A DNA stretch of 33,906 nt from an uncultured delta proteobacterium (lineage in GTDB: Bacteria; Bdellovibrionota_C; UBA2361; CAIXSY01). Under the pieces are notes generated by a model. It did not search any database, had not been told where the DNA came from, and saw nothing but the letters and a program-made list of their open reading frames with translations. This document shows positions 32,434 through 33,906 of this stretch, piece by piece. Where the stretch lies: contig CAIXSY010000349.1 of assembly GCA_903922175.1 (NCBI GenBank), positions 1 through 33,906 of the forward strand, read 5' to 3'. Within the stretch, counting starts at the first letter, position 1, and each line of letters begins with the position of its first letter. A program made the position numbers and the translations under genes.

Positions 32434-32643
32434 CCAGATTTGTCGAATTTCTAGATTCTCCAATACTGCGTATTTGATCAGGTCGCGCTTGTACTTAAAA
32501 GTCATTGCGTATGTCATTCTATTTTTCTCGAAGCTAAGGATCCAACATCCCTTAGATTTCCAGTAATGTGCAAGCCTGCCCGTATGTTGAAGGGTGCATC
32601 CATAAACATCTACGCCGGGCAATGATCCTATGTACCCTTTCAT
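32428..32643 (-). CDS. Small protein of unknown function on the opposite strand
   Basis: The 71-residue frame from ATG 32643 reads MKGYIGSLPGVDVYGCTLQH and continues with WKSKGCWILSFEKN and MTFKYKRDLIKYAVLENLEI, a plausible small alpha/beta domain. The ribosome binding site is weak (GGA). It lies just downstream of a tRNA-like element on the same strand and overlaps the convergent gene by 6 nt. No family is recognised. A longer in-frame start at 32700 would run into the tRNA-like element and is less likely. Confidence 0.45.
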   Translation of the reverse strand: MKGYIGSLPGVDVYGCTLQHTGRLAHYWKSKGCWILSFEKNRMTYAMTFKYKRDLIKYAVLENLEIRQIWL

Positions 32644-32676
32644 AATTTCCAAATGGGGTGCCGCTTTAATAGTTGC

Positions 32677-32790
32677 AACAGTGGTGGGAGTCGAACCCAC
32701 GATCCAGGGAGCTCAGGGATAGCCCAATTACGCTTTCGCAACCCCGGATTTTCGCTATCGTCACGCTTAAGCCACTCGCGCACAGCTGTC
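32677..32790 (-). tRNA. Ser-tRNA-like element, class II, aberrant
   Basis: On the minus strand, the T-arm GTGGG-TTCGACT-CCCAC (32700-32684) and the D-arm GCGC-GAGTGGCTTAA-GCGT (32781-32763) are close to serine tRNA patterns. A loop reading AGCGAAA between GAT and ATC offers anticodon CGA, but only 3 of 5 stem pairs form and position 33 is not T. The variable region is about 44 nt, far too long, with a TTGCG-AAAG-CGTAA hairpin and a GATAGC/GCTATC helix. The acceptor pairs in only 5 of 7 positions (GACAG / CTGTT). It may be a decayed tRNA or a tRNA-derived RNA. Confidence 0.35.
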
Positions 32791-32827
32791 ACAACCAGCG
32801 AGCGCACGTTATGCGCTCGGTGCTTGC

Positions 32828-33271
32828 TTAGCTCCTCGTTACCGATCCTTTATAAATCACCATGCAGTTTACGCCCCCGCCGACGATGTGAAAATCAAAT
32901 TCCATCTGAGCGGATTCGTTCTCTACCTCACTTAGAGTAAAGGTATCTTCCACCTCAAACACTCCATCGGTATAGGTACCAGCCCCCATAATAACATTCG
33001 GGCCAGTCTCGTATGCAGGAAAGCTCAAATGTGTTCCGCCGGGATTTACAAAATCCATGCGTATCGTATCGGTAGATTGGTTCACGACTAAAGTAGGGCC
33101 GGTCACCGAGGGTGATGAAGATGGGCACGTGTTGCTGATTCTTCCGATATCTCCCGAATATGTTCCGGCATACCAATTTGATTGGGAGCTGCTACTATCG
33201 CCGCCCCCACCACCCCCACCGCCACATCCAACCAAAGCACAAAGACAAATAACACTTACTAACTTTCTCAT
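32828..33271 (-). CDS. Secreted Gly-rich lipoprotein (possible moron)
   Basis: The 147-residue protein has a signal peptide with lipobox LVGC (Cys16) followed by eight glycines and a Ser run, the common plan of Gram-negative outer-membrane lipoproteins. The mature part is a beta domain (WYAGTYSGDIGRI, IRMDFVNPGG, AQMEFDFHIVGG) with a pair of Cys. An AAAAAGGG site lies 8 nt upstream. It stands apart, on the opposite strand, next to the repressor, where lysogenic conversion or superinfection exclusion lipoproteins often sit. The function is inferred from location only. Confidence 0.6.
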   Translation of the reverse strand: MRKLVSVICLCALVGCGGGGGGGGDSSSSQSNWYAGTYSGDIGRISNTCPSSSPSVTGPTLVVNQSTDTIRMDFVNPGGTHLSFPAYETGPNVIMGAGTYTDGVFEVEDTFTLSEVENESAQMEFDFHIVGGGVNCMVIYKGSVTRS

Positions 33272-33325
33272 ATACGTACCCTTTTTGTTATGCTTCCTTG
33301 CGATTACTTCCTAACTTCAAATCGG

Positions 33326-33553
33326 TTAAAGCTTACCATCGGCCTCTTTCTCTATTAGGGACCAAAAATCCTTAGCGGACATACCAGAGCACCGATATAA
33401 TTTCACTAAATCTTTCAAACTAACCTTAGTGGAACTACGTTCTATATACAAATATCTTTGTACGCTGCTCATTCCTAGAAGTTTATGCATCTTCCAAGGC
33501 TCTGAAATCCCTAGCTTTTCTCGCACTATCTTAAAGACCTTCATCCCTGGCAT
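33326..33553 (-). CDS. Small HTH repressor-like protein
   Basis: The 75-residue protein starts at ATG 33553 with AAGGTGA a few bases upstream. Its helices (VFKIVREKLGI, WKMHKLLGMSSVQRYLYIER, LKDLVKLYRCSG, DFWSLIEKEA) fit a single-domain XRE/Cro-like HTH protein. It is divergent from the rightward gene at 33705 across a promoter region with repeated half-sites, as expected for an immunity repressor. No oligomerisation or cleavage domain is present, so it is unlike full-length CI. Confidence 0.65.
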   Translation of the reverse strand: MPGMKVFKIVREKLGISEPWKMHKLLGMSSVQRYLYIERSSTKVSLKDLVKLYRCSGMSAKDFWSLIEKEADGKL

Positions 33554-33616
33554 TTAGTCACCTTATTAATATATCCGCACTACTCAAAATATCTTCACTT
33601 AGCGCATGAAAATAAC

Positions 33617-33646
33617 TTGACTACTGAAAGAAACTTGACGTAATAT
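33617..33646 (+). promoter_or_regulatory. Rightward promoter
   Basis: TTGACT (33617-33622), 18-nt spacer, TAATAT (33641-33646). It would start transcription near 33653 and drive the gene at 33705. Its -35 lies inside an AACTTGAC repeat. Confidence 0.55.
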
Positions 33647-33647
33647 C

Positions 33648-33676
33648 ATTATAGACAAGAAAACTTGACTAATCAA
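33648..33676 (-). promoter_or_regulatory. Leftward promoter for the repressor
   Basis: On the minus strand TTGATT (33676-33671), 17-nt spacer, TATAAT (33653-33648), a near-consensus sigma-70 promoter. Transcription would begin near 33641 and give a leader of about 90 nt before the repressor ATG. Its -35 is part of the AACTTGA-TCAAGTT palindrome, so autoregulation is likely. It faces the rightward promoter. Confidence 0.7.
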
Positions 33677-33704
33677 GTTATTTTGAGTTTAGGAGAAAAC
33701 GACA

Positions 33705-33906
33705 ATGCGCAACAAACGAACCCCAGAAGATCAATTAAAATACTTGGAAGATTTAATTATCGACACCGCCGAGGGCATGCGTTGCCGAGTATGCGGCGAT
33801 GTTCGCCAGTTCCAGGACTGCGACAAGGAAATGAATTGTTGCGATGAGTGCGCAGACTATCAAAAGCTCTTGGCTCGCGAGGATGAGGAACATCGCGCCG
33901 AGATGT
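33705..33906 (+). CDS. Cys-rich early protein, cut by the window end
   Basis: The frame opens at ATG 33705 with AGGAG nine bases upstream and is open to the window end (67 codons plus one base). Residues about 27-50 carry CRVCG, then C and NCCDEC, a likely zinc-binding finger or ribbon. A charged helix follows. It is the first gene right of the divergent promoters, the place of Cro-like or early regulators, but no HTH is visible. If the window's two ends are joined, the next codon is TAA, which would make it a complete 67-residue protein. Confidence 0.6.
   Translation, partial: MRNKRTPEDQLKYLEDLIIDTAEGMRCRVCGDVRQFQDCDKEMNCCDECADYQKLLAREDEEHRAEM

Larger units (their letters stand above)
33614..33679. 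promoter_or_regulatory. Operator region: repeated AACTTGAC half-sites
   Basis: AACTTGAC occurs at 33614-33621, 33632-33639 and 33662-33669. The last copy forms a perfect palindrome, AACTTGA-CTAA-TCAAGTT (33662-33679). The copies overlap the -35 boxes of both promoters, so a protein bound there could block either. The neighbouring HTH protein is the natural candidate. Confidence 0.65.

Noticed and set aside
33190-33225. Gly-codon run in the lipoprotein as a phase-variable tract
   Set aside because: The codons are mixed (GGC, GGT, GGG), with no long homopolymer or short perfect repeat, so slippage switching is unlikely.
1-33906. CRISPR arrays or insertion sequences
   Set aside because: I saw no regularly spaced direct repeats and no transposase gene.

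Overview
The window is a compact phage (or prophage-derived) genome of siphovirus type infecting a Gram-negative bacterium. It carries a full HK97-type morphogenesis run: small and large terminase, portal, Mu F-like minor head protein, scaffold, major capsid, connectors, tail tube, G/GT tail chaperones, a 977-residue tape measure, tail tip proteins and a 1435-residue lectin-like fibre. A Gram-negative host is inferred from two lipoproteins with lipoboxes (26662-26886 and 32828-33271), one of them in the lysis region where an outer-membrane spanin would be expected. Nearly all + strand genes are packed with ATGA, TTGA or TAATG stop/start overlaps, so translational coupling is the rule.

Layout. 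1-247: no gene, one leftward hairpin terminator. 248-7351: early/middle region on +. It holds a DUF4373/Lin1244-like replication protein, two PD-(D/E)XK-type nucleases, a secreted metzincin-type protease, a possible Acb2-like anti-CBASS protein, two paralogous small 'MQxGDSxLC' proteins, a tRNA-like element followed by a terminator, a TIM-barrel-like protein of unknown role, a two-TM membrane protein, an ECF-type sigma factor and an HTH protein just before the terminase. 7358-13978: packaging and head genes. A strong intrinsic terminator follows the capsid gene. 14058-25597: connector, tail and baseplate genes, including a -1 frameshift site for the tail chaperone. 25607-27119: a small adhesin-like protein and a probable lysis cassette without a classical endolysin. 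27145-32433: fibre and fibre-associated genes. 32428-33553: a leftward block with a small unknown gene, a Ser-tRNA-like element, a glycine-rich lipoprotein and a small HTH repressor. 33554-33704: a divergent, face-to-face promoter region with repeated AACTTGAC half-sites. 33705-end: a rightward Cys-rich protein that runs off the edge.

How it fits together (inference). The repressor and divergent promoters resemble a temperate immunity switch, but no integrase, partition gene, helicase or DNA polymerase is visible. The early rightward promoter would drive the Cys-rich protein. If the molecule is circular, the right end joined to the left end closes that gene with an immediate TAA and continues into the replication gene. 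Late transcription may depend on the phage-encoded ECF sigma factor and/or the HTH protein at 6941-7351. The least ordinary elements are the ECF sigma factor with an adjacent membrane protein, the secreted metzincin, the two aberrant tRNA-like elements, the perfect inverted repeat across the fibre gene start, and the deviant Walker A motif of the large terminase.
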